Shown piece by piece: positions 46,164 through 54,296 of a stretch of DNA of 64,000 bases. Both the position numbers and the translations under genes were made by a program. The stretch's first letter is position 1, and every line of letters begins with the position of its first letter. Origin of the DNA: Oceanispirochaeta sp963676905. Its GTDB lineage: Bacteria > Spirochaetota > Spirochaetia > DSM-2461. The stretch is from the NCBI GenBank assembly GCA_963676905.2, contig CAXXVE010000001.1:992001-1056000 (forward strand), written 5' to 3'. Under the pieces are notes generated by a model. It was not told where the DNA came from. It ran no database searches and worked only from the letters and a program-made list of their open reading frames with translations.

Positions 46164-46942
46164 TATTCATCCCCCAGCATCTCATCATGATGAATTGACC
46201 GGCCGTAAACCTTTTCCAGATCTGCCAGGAAGGTCTTTTTATCGATATCTTTGATTTTTACGTCGTATACAATATGCCCCTCTTTCACACCCACAACTCT
46301 GGTGGCGTAGTTCAGGGCCAGGTCAACATGATGAAGGTTGGCGATGGTGGTGATCCCGTCCTCCTTGTTGATCTTCTTAAGGTAATCCATGACCTGAATT
46401 GTGGTGATGGGGTCAAGAGAGGCTACAGGTTCGTCGGCCAGCATCAGACGGGGTTCCTGGGCAAGGGCCCGGGCGATGGCGACGCGCTGCTGCTGTCCCC
46501 CGGAAAGGTCGCTTGCCCTGCTGTGGACCTTTTCAAGAATATCCACTCTCTGCAGGGCCCGGTAGGCAATCTGTTTGTCCTCTTCGGGGAAGAGGCCGAG
46601 TATGGTCTTCCAGGTGGGGTGGTAGGCAATACGTCCCGAAAGAACATTGGTCAGCACCGAAGCTCTTTTGACAATATTGAATCCCTGAAAGATCATGCCG
46701 ATCTGTCTTCTTATATTTCTCAGCTCCTTGCCTTTGGCGGTGGTCACTTCTGTTCCGTCGAAGCTGATCTTTCCCGATGTAGCGGGAATCAGCTGATTGA
46801 TCAGACGGAGGAGGGTTGATTTTCCTGCTCCCGACAAACCGATTATTGCAATGAATTCTCCCTCTTCTATCTTAAGATCAACGCCGCTTAAGGCTTTTGT
46901 CCCGTTCGGGTAGACCTTACTCACACCGGTGAATTCTATCAT
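46163..46942 (-). CDS. phnC: Phosphonate-type ABC transporter ATP-binding protein
   Basis: The 259-aa ATPase has Walker A (GLSGAGKS), Q-loop (MIFQGFNIV), signature (LSGGQQQRVAIARALA) and Walker B (MLADEPVASLD), with the PhnC hallmark NLHHVDLALNYATRVVGVKEG. The ATG at 46942 with AGGAG six bases before it is preferred over one 18 bp upstream. It heads the minus-strand operon phnC-phnE-phnE-surE-HAD and is divergent from the binding-protein gene, with about 97 bp between the starts holding the control region. Confidence 0.93.
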   Translation of the reverse strand: MIEFTGVSKVYPNGTKALSGVDLKIEEGEFIAIIGLSGAGKSTLLRLINQLIPATSGKISFDGTEVTTAKGKELRNIRRQIGMIFQGFNIVKRASVLTNVLSGRIAYHPTWKTILGLFPEEDKQIAYRALQRVDILEKVHSRASDLSGGQQQRVAIARALAQEPRLMLADEPVASLDPITTIQVMDYLKKINKEDGITTIANLHHVDLALNYATRVVGVKEGHIVYDVKIKDIDKKTFLADLEKVYGRSIHHDEMLGDE

Positions 46943-47039
46943 TATTGACTCCTGTTTCATTTTTCCTTGGATTATAATTAATGAACTTGATAGAATTATA
47001 GCAGATTCTGAATATGTTTTTTATACCAAGGAGATTTTG

Positions 47040-47963
47040 ATGAAAAAAAGCTTGTTTCTCGCGGCAGTGATGGCCGTGTTGATGACCACCTTCTCTTTTG
47101 CCGGCGGCAGCCAGGAAACTGATGTCAATCCCGATGTACTTCAGGTGCAGCTGATTCCCTCTCGTGATGCCACTTATCTGGATGCCCAGAGACTGCCTCT
47201 TCAGCAGCTTCTGGCCAAAGAGCTTGGAATGGATGTGAATGTTACTGTTGCTACAGACTACAATGCCCTGATTGAAGGGATGGCCTCTGAGCAGGTCCAT
47301 GTCGGTCTTCTGGCGACAACCGCCTATGTTCTGGCAGCCGATGAGGGTGCTGCGGAAGCTATTCTGAAATCTCTCCGCTATGATGTGGACGACAACGGAA
47401 AGCTTATGAAGGACCAGCCCATGGTCTCCGGCTACAAGTCCCAGCTTATTGCCGCAAGTGACAGCGGAATCAAGTCTGTAAAGGATCTGGTAGGCAGAAA
47501 AGTAGCCATCTCCTCCTTTACTTCAACATCCGGATTTGTATGGCCCGCCAACCTGCTTGCTGACAATGGAATCGACCCCGAATCTGATGTAGAGTGGATC
47601 AATGCCGGCGGACATGACAATGCTGTTCTGGCCGTATTCAACGGTGAAGCCGATGCCGCTTTTACTTTCAAAGACGCCAGAAACCTCTTCGAAAAAGAGG
47701 ACTTCTTTGACGATCTTATGGACAAGGTTCAGCTGATCACCAACACCAGTTTTATTCCCAACGATACAATTTCTGTCATTCCCAACCTCAATGAGGACCT
47801 GAAAAAGAAAGTTGCCGATGCATTTATTGCCATCAGCAAAGATCCCGCGGGTCTCGAAATCATCAGAGGCATCTACAACCACGAAGGTTATGCCGATGCT
47901 AAAGACTCCGACTACGATGAGGTTAGAGTTTATCTTGAAAGAAAGAACGAGTGGGACTTTTGA
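47040..47963 (+). CDS. phnD: Phosphonate-type substrate-binding protein
   Basis: This 307-aa secreted protein has a signal peptide (residues 1-22, ending FSFAGG) and the PhnD/PtxB binding fold, with VQLIPSRDATYLDAQRLPLQ, TDYNALIEGMASEQVHVGLL, KVAISSFTSTSGFVWPANL and the oxyanion-binding His in INAGGHDNAVLAVFNGEADA. It should deliver a phosphate-containing or phosphonate ligand to the PhnCE importer. ATG at 47040 follows AAGGAG by seven bases. It is transcribed away from phnC and has its own terminator. Confidence 0.92.
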   Translation: MKKSLFLAAVMAVLMTTFSFAGGSQETDVNPDVLQVQLIPSRDATYLDAQRLPLQQLLAKELGMDVNVTVATDYNALIEGMASEQVHVGLLATTAYVLAADEGAAEAILKSLRYDVDDNGKLMKDQPMVSGYKSQLIAASDSGIKSVKDLVGRKVAISSFTSTSGFVWPANLLADNGIDPESDVEWINAGGHDNAVLAVFNGEADAAFTFKDARNLFEKEDFFDDLMDKVQLITNTSFIPNDTISVIPNLNEDLKKKVADAFIAISKDPAGLEIIRGIYNHEGYADAKDSDYDEVRVYLERKNEWDF

Positions 47964-47994
47964 TAGATTTTACCTGAATAATCTGATTTAGCAG

Positions 47995-48027
47995 GAGGGA
48001 GGATTCTTCGGATTCTCCCTCTTTTTT
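47995..48027 (+). terminator. Rho-independent terminator after phnD
   Basis: A 10-bp stem (47995-48004 with 48012-48021, one G-T pair) is followed by six T. Confidence 0.88.
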
Positions 48028-48137
48028 ATTTCTTTTGTCTTATACTGTTATTACCTTTGTGGTGAACAAGTCAGAATTCTAGATTACAGGAGGCAGTGTC
48101 GGCAGCACCCCGGGGCAGCTGATGCGGTAGTATAAAT

Positions 48138-48806
48138 ATGTCATTCGGAACCCATTTAGTAGAATCACGATCTCTTATGGAGATCAAACGATACCAGAAC
48201 AAATACTGCTTCAAGAAGCGCTCTGTAGCCGAACATATGTGGTCGGTGGCGAAAATTGCTGAAGGCCTTGCCATCTGGGAGAACTGGAAGTTCAACAACA
48301 AAGTGGACATGGCACGGGTCCTTCAGAAGGCCATAAACCACGATATGATTGAGCAGTCCACAGGAGATATCCTCGGGCCTACCAAGAAGAAGACGGTGGC
48401 CATGCGGGAGGCTGTCGAGGAGATAGAGGAGATGGCCTTCAAAGAGGACATAGAGAAGCATCTTCCCAAATCCTGGCGCAACCAGTTCCGCTCCTATATT
48501 CTTGATCCCAAAACAGATGATGTTGAGGGGCAGATCATCCGGGCGGCCGACATCATCGATACCATTATCGAGGCGATTGAGGAGATTAAGCTCGGGAATG
48601 AGATCTTCCGGGCCGTACTGACAGACAGCTCCACGGCTCTCACAAAGGTCGACCTTGAAAGTGTCAGATACTTTATCAAGTATGCCGTAACCGACTTCAA
48701 TATTGATATTGAAGAGTTCTTCGGCAGGGAGTTTCATGATTTCAGGGAGTCTCTCCACTTTGATCCCGAAGTTTTTGAGCGCTGCAGCGATATTATGACG
48801 GAGTGA
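48138..48806 (+). CDS. HD-domain phosphohydrolase, YfbR-like
   Basis: The 222-aa protein has the HD-domain metal ligands in the spacing of YfbR/YGK1 5'-deoxynucleotidases: His in SVAEHMWSVAKIAEG, His-Asp in AINHDMIEQSTGDILGPTKK, and a downstream Asp in RAADIIDTIIEAIEEIKLGN. YfbR removes phosphate from deoxynucleoside monophosphates. The N-terminal segment RYQNKYCFKKRSVAEH also matches. It is separated from phnD by a terminator but, with SurE and the HAD protein, it is the third possible phosphatase in 6 kb. The ATG at 48138 has no strong ribosome site. Confidence 0.82.
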   Translation: MSFGTHLVESRSLMEIKRYQNKYCFKKRSVAEHMWSVAKIAEGLAIWENWKFNNKVDMARVLQKAINHDMIEQSTGDILGPTKKKTVAMREAVEEIEEMAFKEDIEKHLPKSWRNQFRSYILDPKTDDVEGQIIRAADIIDTIIEAIEEIKLGNEIFRAVLTDSSTALTKVDLESVRYFIKYAVTDFNIDIEEFFGREFHDFRESLHFDPEVFERCSDIMTE

Positions 48807-48834
48807 CACTTCCTCCGGCTTATCGGGCCGGCAG

Positions 48835-48863
48835 AAAAAAGCCCCGGGCTTCCGCACCGGGGC
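48835..48863 (-). terminator. Rho-independent terminator after the rhodanese lipoprotein
   Basis: A 7-bp stem GCCCCGG/CCGGGGC is followed, on the minus strand, by six T. Confidence 0.88.
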
Positions 48864-48892
48864 AATCAATTTTCTGAATGATTCAGATTGAA

Positions 48893-49786
48893 TTATTTAA
48901 GTTCCAGGGTAAAGGCGTCGTCTCCGAGAACCTTGTGGCTTCCCTTGTAGTCTTTCATTCCGCCTACATTGTAAACATTCTTGTATCCCAGACTTTCAAG
49001 AGCATCCTTCACATAACCGGCCCGTGTTCCCGAGGCGCACATCAGGAAGACTTCACGGTTTTTGTCGCCGAAGATATTCTGAAGAATTGCCTTTCCTGCA
49101 ACATCGGCATCAGAAAAATTCCATCCATTATTCCGGACAAGAGCATTGTTGTCCAGATACTCAAAGAAGGACACAACTTCAAATCCGTCAATGTAACCGG
49201 CGCTGTACTTGTCGCCCACATTCCGCAGGTCAACGTACTTGGCGCCCTTGCGGAAGAGGTAGCTGTCGATATTGGCCATGGAGACCTCAGCAGGGAGACT
49301 GGACTGTGCCATGTACTCACCGTCGCCGAGTACCTTGTGACTGCCGTTATAGTCCTTCATGCCGCCGGCATTGAACACTTTGGTGTATCCCAGGCTGTCC
49401 AGGGCGTCTTTCACATATCCGGCCCGTGTTCCCGAGGCGCACATCAGGACAATTGCGTTCTCCTTGTCGCCGAATACATTTTCAAGAATTGCCTTGCTGA
49501 CGATGTCGGCATCAGAAAATTCCCATCCGTTGTTCCGCACCAGAGCACGGCCTTCAAGGTATTCGAAGAAGGGAACTGATTCAAATCCGGCTATGTATCC
49601 TCCGTTGTAGAGGTCTGCAAAGTTCCGCAGGTCAACAAAGCGGATCTGTCCATCCAGGTACTGGTCCACAGTGGCCATTGTGATTGTTTCATCACCCTTG
49701 ATTACAGGCCCCTTGTCACTGCTGCAGGAAATGACTGCGCCTAAAAGAGCGACAGCAATAATTACACTGAATAATCTTCTTTTCAT
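48893..49786 (-). CDS. Lipoprotein with two tandem rhodanese domains
   Basis: The 297-aa protein is exported and lipid-anchored (lipobox VISC, Cys21). It contains two rhodanese domains of about 134 residues, each with the active-site loop CASGTRAGYVKDAL whose Cys would carry a persulfide. The two halves are near copies at DNA level too (31 identical bases 402 bp apart). Rhodaneses move sulfane sulfur, from thiosulfate or polysulfide, to thiols or cyanide. It lies 45 bp after an FMN-binding lipoprotein gene, and the two face away from a second FMN-binding lipoprotein gene. An extracytoplasmic role in sulfur or redox chemistry is inferred. Confidence 0.88.
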   Translation of the reverse strand: MKRRLFSVIIAVALLGAVISCSSDKGPVIKGDETITMATVDQYLDGQIRFVDLRNFADLYNGGYIAGFESVPFFEYLEGRALVRNNGWEFSDADIVSKAILENVFGDKENAIVLMCASGTRAGYVKDALDSLGYTKVFNAGGMKDYNGSHKVLGDGEYMAQSSLPAEVSMANIDSYLFRKGAKYVDLRNVGDKYSAGYIDGFEVVSFFEYLDNNALVRNNGWNFSDADVAGKAILQNIFGDKNREVFLMCASGTRAGYVKDALESLGYKNVYNVGGMKDYKGSHKVLGDDAFTLELK

Positions 49787-49831
49787 CTATTTGACTCCTT
49801 TTTTTATGAAAGATCTATCCGATCTATCTGA

Positions 49832-50437
49832 TTAACTCTCGTAGTGTGCTTTATGGTATTCGAAGAGACCCTGGAGCATTCTCATGGCATTGTTGGGTGT
49901 TACTGTGGCACCGGTATAGGTATCGACCTCTCCATGCATGGGTTCATATGCATCTATGTCGGCTTCGGTTTTTCCAAGAATATTGTCGGCAATAAAGCCA
50001 TCGAAAAGCTCTCTTACGGGAGTTCCGTCCCAGGATTCGGTACTGTCTCCATAGAGACCGGCCCTGTAGTGTCCGGTAGAGTCGGCTTCATAGGAAATGT
50101 GGCTTATGGACAGATCGTTCTTGTCGATCTCAATGTTGGCTACAGACCAGTAGTTTACTTCGGGGCCACGGCAGGTACAGGCAATGTAGGCTACCTGATA
50201 GCGCACATTGTTGAGCTGCTCATATTCAAACAGGACTACCGCCGGTGTGGCTACCACATTTTTGTGACCGTCTACATGGTCGTAGTAGAAGGCGTTTTCA
50301 AGGGTAATCCCCTTTACTTCCGCTGCAGCAGGCACCGCTTCTGCAGATGCCTCATCCTTCTGACCGCAGGCGCTCAGCGTGAACAGCACTAAAGCTGTCA
50401 GTACAGATAAATAGATATTTCTCCCTTTCATTTTCAT
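49832..50437 (-). CDS. FMN-binding domain lipoprotein with CxC motif
   Basis: This 201-aa lipoprotein (lipobox LSAC, Cys24) ends in an FMN-binding domain with the flavinylation motif DTYTGAT, where Thr178 is the expected covalent FMN attachment site. The middle has an unusual AYIACTCRGPEVNYWSV segment with Cys87 and Cys89, not typical of the domain. FMN-binding lipoproteins carry electrons on the outer face of the inner membrane after flavin transfer by ApbE, which is not in this window. It is the first gene of an operon with the tandem-rhodanese lipoprotein. The start has a purine-rich site GAGGTG before it. Confidence 0.85.
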   Translation of the reverse strand: MKMKGRNIYLSVLTALVLFTLSACGQKDEASAEAVPAAAEVKGITLENAFYYDHVDGHKNVVATPAVVLFEYEQLNNVRYQVAYIACTCRGPEVNYWSVANIEIDKNDLSISHISYEADSTGHYRAGLYGDSTESWDGTPVRELFDGFIADNILGKTEADIDAYEPMHGEVDTYTGATVTPNNAMRMLQGLFEYHKAHYES

Positions 50438-50601
50438 ATCACCTCTTTTAAACTTAATAGTAAACTATAGACCTATACATTCATAGTTTTATATATCTAT
50501 ATATTTATATCTAATATTAGGGGCAATAATTTATATACGTCAAGTTTTCTTTCCGGAAGGAGAGTGTTTTTATTTTGTTTTTTTTATATAGGAGGATTCT
50601 A

Positions 50602-51375
50602 ATGAAGAAGTTAATAGGGGTTTCGGTTGCTCTGGTTCTGACTTTTGCCGTGCTGGCAGGATGCAAAGAGAAGGTGAGCTATAATGACGGAGTTTATTTT
50701 TCCCAGCAGATGGAGTTTCCCCAGAGCGGCTGGAAGTATAATGTGACACTTGTTGTGGACGGAGGAAAAATCAAAGAGGCGGTCTGGAACGGCTCCAATG
50801 TTAATGCGGGCCCCGACAAGGTCTCTCTGTCCAAGTCAGGCGGTTATCCCATGGTCGCTCAGGGAGGAGCCCAGGCAGAGTGGCACGAACAGGCGGCGGC
50901 AGTTGAGGAGTACTTTATTGATAATCCCTCTACCGAGATGCCGGATGCCATAAGCGGTGCATCAATCCACTACAACGAGTTTTATGATCTGGTTAAAGAA
51001 GCTCTTGAAAAAGGACCTGTCGGATACGGCCCATACAAGGACGGCAGCTATCATGCCGAGGACAGCGAGTTTCATAACGGATGGAAGTACTTTGTAGATC
51101 TGACAGTTACTTCAGGCTATGTCGTTTCAGCCCGCTGGAATGCGGTAGCAGAAGACGGCGGAACAGACAAGGTCAAGCGCTCCATGGACGGTGAATACGG
51201 CATGGTTGCCAATTCAGGAGCCACCAGGGAGTGGCATGAGCAGTCCATGTCCGTTGAACAGGCTTTCCTTGCCAGTCAGGATACGGCCATGCCCGATGCC
51301 ATTAGCGGAGCAACCATCGGTTATGATGGATTCTATGCTCTGGCCGATGCGGCTTTGAAAGGGGCAAAACGCTAA
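50602..51375 (+). CDS. Lipoprotein with two FMN-binding domains
   Basis: The 257-aa lipoprotein (lipobox LAGC, Cys21) has two related FMN-binding domains. Each ends in a flavinylation motif: DAISGAS (Ser121) and DAISGAT (Thr238). Two FMN groups per chain would allow stepwise electron transfer along the protein. Each domain also has a conserved EWHEQ segment shortly before the motif. It resembles the pheromone-precursor-type FMN lipoproteins of Firmicutes. ATG at 50602 follows GGAGG by eight bases. It is divergent from the FMN/rhodanese operon, with an AT-rich 164-bp control region between them. A strong terminator follows. Confidence 0.88.
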   Translation: MKKLIGVSVALVLTFAVLAGCKEKVSYNDGVYFSQQMEFPQSGWKYNVTLVVDGGKIKEAVWNGSNVNAGPDKVSLSKSGGYPMVAQGGAQAEWHEQAAAVEEYFIDNPSTEMPDAISGASIHYNEFYDLVKEALEKGPVGYGPYKDGSYHAEDSEFHNGWKYFVDLTVTSGYVVSARWNAVAEDGGTDKVKRSMDGEYGMVANSGATREWHEQSMSVEQAFLASQDTAMPDAISGATIGYDGFYALADAALKGAKR

Positions 51376-51385
51376 TATTACTGAT

Positions 51386-51414
51386 ACCCGGTTGTTTTCA
51401 ACCGGGTTTTTTTT
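51386..51414 (+). terminator. Rho-independent terminator after the double FMN-binding lipoprotein
   Basis: A perfect 9-bp stem ACCCGGTTG/CAACCGGGT with a TTTT loop is followed by a run of T. Confidence 0.95.
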
Positions 51415-51497
51415 AGCCTCTGCTTCAGTTGATCAGCGGAAAATCGTAAGATTACTGCGGGTGAGTCAGGTAGAGAAACTGTCTTCCGGGAGTAGAA

Positions 51498-52670
51498 ATG
51501 ATTTTCAATGAGCAGCAGAAACAGAGCATTCTCACATTCTGTTCCGACCTTGTACGAACCGGTGAGTTTTCAGGTGAGGAAAAAGAGACTGCTCAATGTG
51601 TCCGCAGAAAGATGGAGTCCCTCGGTTATGATGAGATTCACACTGACCGATACGGCTCTGTGCTGGGAGTATTGAAGGGTAAGCATCCCGGTCCGACTCT
51701 TCTCTTTGACGGTCACATGGATGTCGTTCCTGTCCGGGAGGAGGGGATGTGGGATTTCAATCCCTTTGGCGGGGATCTCTCAGAAGGCTGTATCCGGGGG
51801 CGTGGAACCACAGATATGAAAGGAGCCCTGGCGGCTATGGTCTGTGCTCCTGCTTTTCTTGAAAGGGAAGAAATATACGGAAAGGTTATTGTCTCTGCCT
51901 CAGTTGCCGAAGAGCTTATGATCGGCTCCGCTCTGGATCATATCCTTTCGACCTGCAGGGCGGATGCTGTCATAATCGGTGAACCCACAGGATTGAAGCT
52001 GGGGCATGCCGAGAAGGGCCGGGCAACTATTGAAATGATCTGCCGGGGAAAGGTCGCCCATTCCAGCCGTCCCGATCTCGGAGACAATGCTGTCTATCGG
52101 ATGATGGAGGCTGTTTCAAGAATCAGGGAGATACCCCGACGGTCCGATCCCCTTCTGGGAGAAGAGGTGATTGAGCTTGTGGAGATCTCCTCCCTTCCCA
52201 GTCCCGGAAACGGATCCATTCCAGGCAGCTGCCGTGCCCTCTGGGAATGCCGTCTTCTCCCGGGGGAGACAAAAGAGGAATTCCTTGATAGATGGACTTC
52301 CGCGCTGAAGGGAATCGGCCGGACTGAACTTCGTGTCGCCGGCTATGAGCTGGCCACCTATACAAAAGAGATCTTAAAGCTTGATGATTTTTTAAAGGGA
52401 TGGACAACCCTGGAGGAAGGGTTTCGAAACCTTGTTTCCGCCGCTGTCAGTGACTGCGGCAGAAACCCTGAGTATTATGCGGCCCCCTTCGGCTGCAATG
52501 CACTGATCAGCGCCGGGGCAAAAAGTATTCCAACCGTCATTATCGGTCCGGGAGATATAGCAATGGCTCATAAGCCCAATGAATATCTCCGGATTGATGA
52601 ACTGCTGGAGGCCGCGGGAATCTATTCGGTCATCTGCCAAAAGATGGCAGAGTACAAAGTACCGGAATAA
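51498..52670 (+). CDS. M20-family metallopeptidase (YgeY/ArgE/DapE-like)
   Basis: This 390-aa cytoplasmic dinuclear zinc hydrolase has the M20 signatures LFDGHMDVVPV (metal His, Asp), RGRGTTDMKGALAAM (bridging Asp) and SVAEELMIGS (catalytic Glu-Glu), and the C-terminal GPGDIAMAHKPNEYL (metal His). The C-terminal pattern fits the YgeY group, linked to amino acid or purine-derivative breakdown, better than DapE. The exact amide substrate is not clear. A GGGAG site lies before the ATG. Stop codons of this gene and the convergent helicase are seven bases apart. Confidence 0.88.
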   Translation: MIFNEQQKQSILTFCSDLVRTGEFSGEEKETAQCVRRKMESLGYDEIHTDRYGSVLGVLKGKHPGPTLLFDGHMDVVPVREEGMWDFNPFGGDLSEGCIRGRGTTDMKGALAAMVCAPAFLEREEIYGKVIVSASVAEELMIGSALDHILSTCRADAVIIGEPTGLKLGHAEKGRATIEMICRGKVAHSSRPDLGDNAVYRMMEAVSRIREIPRRSDPLLGEEVIELVEISSLPSPGNGSIPGSCRALWECRLLPGETKEEFLDRWTSALKGIGRTELRVAGYELATYTKEILKLDDFLKGWTTLEEGFRNLVSAAVSDCGRNPEYYAAPFGCNALISAGAKSIPTVIIGPGDIAMAHKPNEYLRIDELLEAAGIYSVICQKMAEYKVPE

Positions 52671-52677
52671 ATCCGCT

Positions 52678-53946
52678 TCAGGCTGTCCTGCTGCGGTTTT
52701 CCTGTCTTCTGCCCGGAGCACTGCCGCCTCTGTTGTTACGGGACGGATGGGATCTGCGGGGGCGTCCTGCTGCCTGGCCGGCCCTGTTATCCGGGCGGTG
52801 TACGGGAGCAGTCTGTGCAACCGGAACAAATCCTTTCAGATCCAGAGGTTTTACAGTGTCCTTCTGGAGCCTGCCGATGGCTCTCCATTTGTCTTCCTCT
52901 TCGGGACTTACAAAGGATACAGCCTGACCGGATTTTCCGGCCCGGCCGGTTCTACCAATTCTGTGGATATAGTCCTCGGCAACCTGGGGAAGGTCAAAGT
53001 TGACAACATGGCTCAGTTCTTCAAGGTGTATGCCTCTGGCGGCCACATCTGTCGCCACAAGAACCTGAAGCTTGCCGGTTCTGAAGTCCTCAAGAGTCCG
53101 TACCCTTGTGTTCTGTCTCTTGTCGCCGTGAATGGCTCCGGATGCAATGCCCTCACGGTTCAGCTTCTTGCTGAGTCTGTCGGCACCGTGTTTGGTTCTT
53201 GAGAATACAAGGACCTGGTACCACGAACCGGAGTTGATCAGATGAACCAGAAGGGGCAGTTTCTGCTCTCTGGAAATACGTGTGGAGTACTGATCAACCT
53301 TGTCGGCTGCCTTGTTCCGTCTGGCTACTTCAACGCTGACTGGATTGTGGAGTATTTCTCCTGACAGCTTTCTAATTTCATCGCTGTAGGTGGCGGAGAA
53401 AAAGAGGTTCTGTCTGCGGGTGGGGAGGAACTTCAGTATACGGCGGATGTCCCTTATGAATCCCATGTCCAGCATTCTGTCGGCTTCATCCAGTACAAGG
53501 ACCTCCAGATCCTTCATGGAGACTGTCTCCTGGGCCAGGTGGTCCAGAAGGCGCCCCGGAGTAGCGACAAGAATATCGCTGCCTCTGCGCAGATTTGTTA
53601 TCTGGGGATTGATTTTAACTCCCCCGAAAATAATCTGTGTTTTCAGAGGCAGTTTTTCGCCGTAGTCATGAAAGCTTTTGCCTACCTGTGCCGCCAGCTC
53701 CCTTGTAGGAGTGAGCACAAGGGCCCGGGGATTTCTGTTTTTTCTTTTTGTACCGCTCAGGGTATGAAGAATGGGAAGGGCGAAGGCCGCGGTTTTTCCG
53801 GTTCCTGTCTGGGCTCCTCCCATAAGATCTTTTCCCTCGATGATAGCGGGGATGGACTGTGCCTGAATGGGCGTGGGTGTGGTATAGCCCTGTTTTTCAA
53901 CTGCCTGAAGCAGCTCCCGGGAGAGCCCGAGTGAGTGGAATTCCAT
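52678..53946 (-). CDS. DEAD-box ATP-dependent RNA helicase (RhlE-like)
   Basis: The 422-aa helicase has the Q motif (GYTTPTPIQAQSIP), motif I AQTGTGKT at 45-52, motif Ia PTRELA, motif II DEAD at 153-156, motif III SAT at 184-186 and motif VI HRIGRTGRAG, followed by a basic, disordered tail (RPRRSHPSRNNRG) typical of RhlE proteins. It unwinds short RNA duplexes and helps ribosome assembly or cold-adapted RNA decay. It is transcribed alone. Confidence 0.93.
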   Translation of the reverse strand: MEFHSLGLSRELLQAVEKQGYTTPTPIQAQSIPAIIEGKDLMGGAQTGTGKTAAFALPILHTLSGTKRKNRNPRALVLTPTRELAAQVGKSFHDYGEKLPLKTQIIFGGVKINPQITNLRRGSDILVATPGRLLDHLAQETVSMKDLEVLVLDEADRMLDMGFIRDIRRILKFLPTRRQNLFFSATYSDEIRKLSGEILHNPVSVEVARRNKAADKVDQYSTRISREQKLPLLVHLINSGSWYQVLVFSRTKHGADRLSKKLNREGIASGAIHGDKRQNTRVRTLEDFRTGKLQVLVATDVAARGIHLEELSHVVNFDLPQVAEDYIHRIGRTGRAGKSGQAVSFVSPEEEDKWRAIGRLQKDTVKPLDLKGFVPVAQTAPVHRPDNRAGQAAGRPRRSHPSRNNRGGSAPGRRQENRSRTA

Positions 53947-54296
53947 ATGTTTCCTTAAAATGCGCGCAGATTGCGGCGCTGTAATCGACCTTCATTCTGT
54001 ATAGAGAATGAGTCAGTCAGGAAGATTTTCGAAGTGATAGGTGAGACTGATATTCAACAATAGATTCATGGTAAGATAATGGAATAATGAATGCTTGGAT
54101 AGATCACAACCCCGATAATCGGAATGATTCACGGGAAATTGACGTTTTTATCATCAAACCCGCCCCCCTCAGGCCCCATTCTGTCATCCGGGGCTTTTAT
54201 CTTTAAATTATTCCATTATTTGATTATACCCTGGCTTATGTCTGATAATTAAGAAATATATGTCTTCATCCCTTCCCTGACGGCAGGAGGATTAAT
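53947..54296. other. Intergenic stretch with long inverted repeat
   Basis: No gene is seen. A 12-bp inverted repeat, TAATGGAATAAT at 54077-54088 and ATTATTCCATTA at 54207-54218, spans a 118-bp interior containing a GC-rich hairpin (GCCCC/GGGGC near 54173-54194). This could be a small folded RNA, a paired operator or a mobile-element remnant. Confidence 0.45.

Noticed and set aside
50438..50601. AT-rich repeats of TATAT between the FMN lipoprotein genes as a possible replication or binding element
   Set aside because: Low complexity only; a divergent promoter region explains it.
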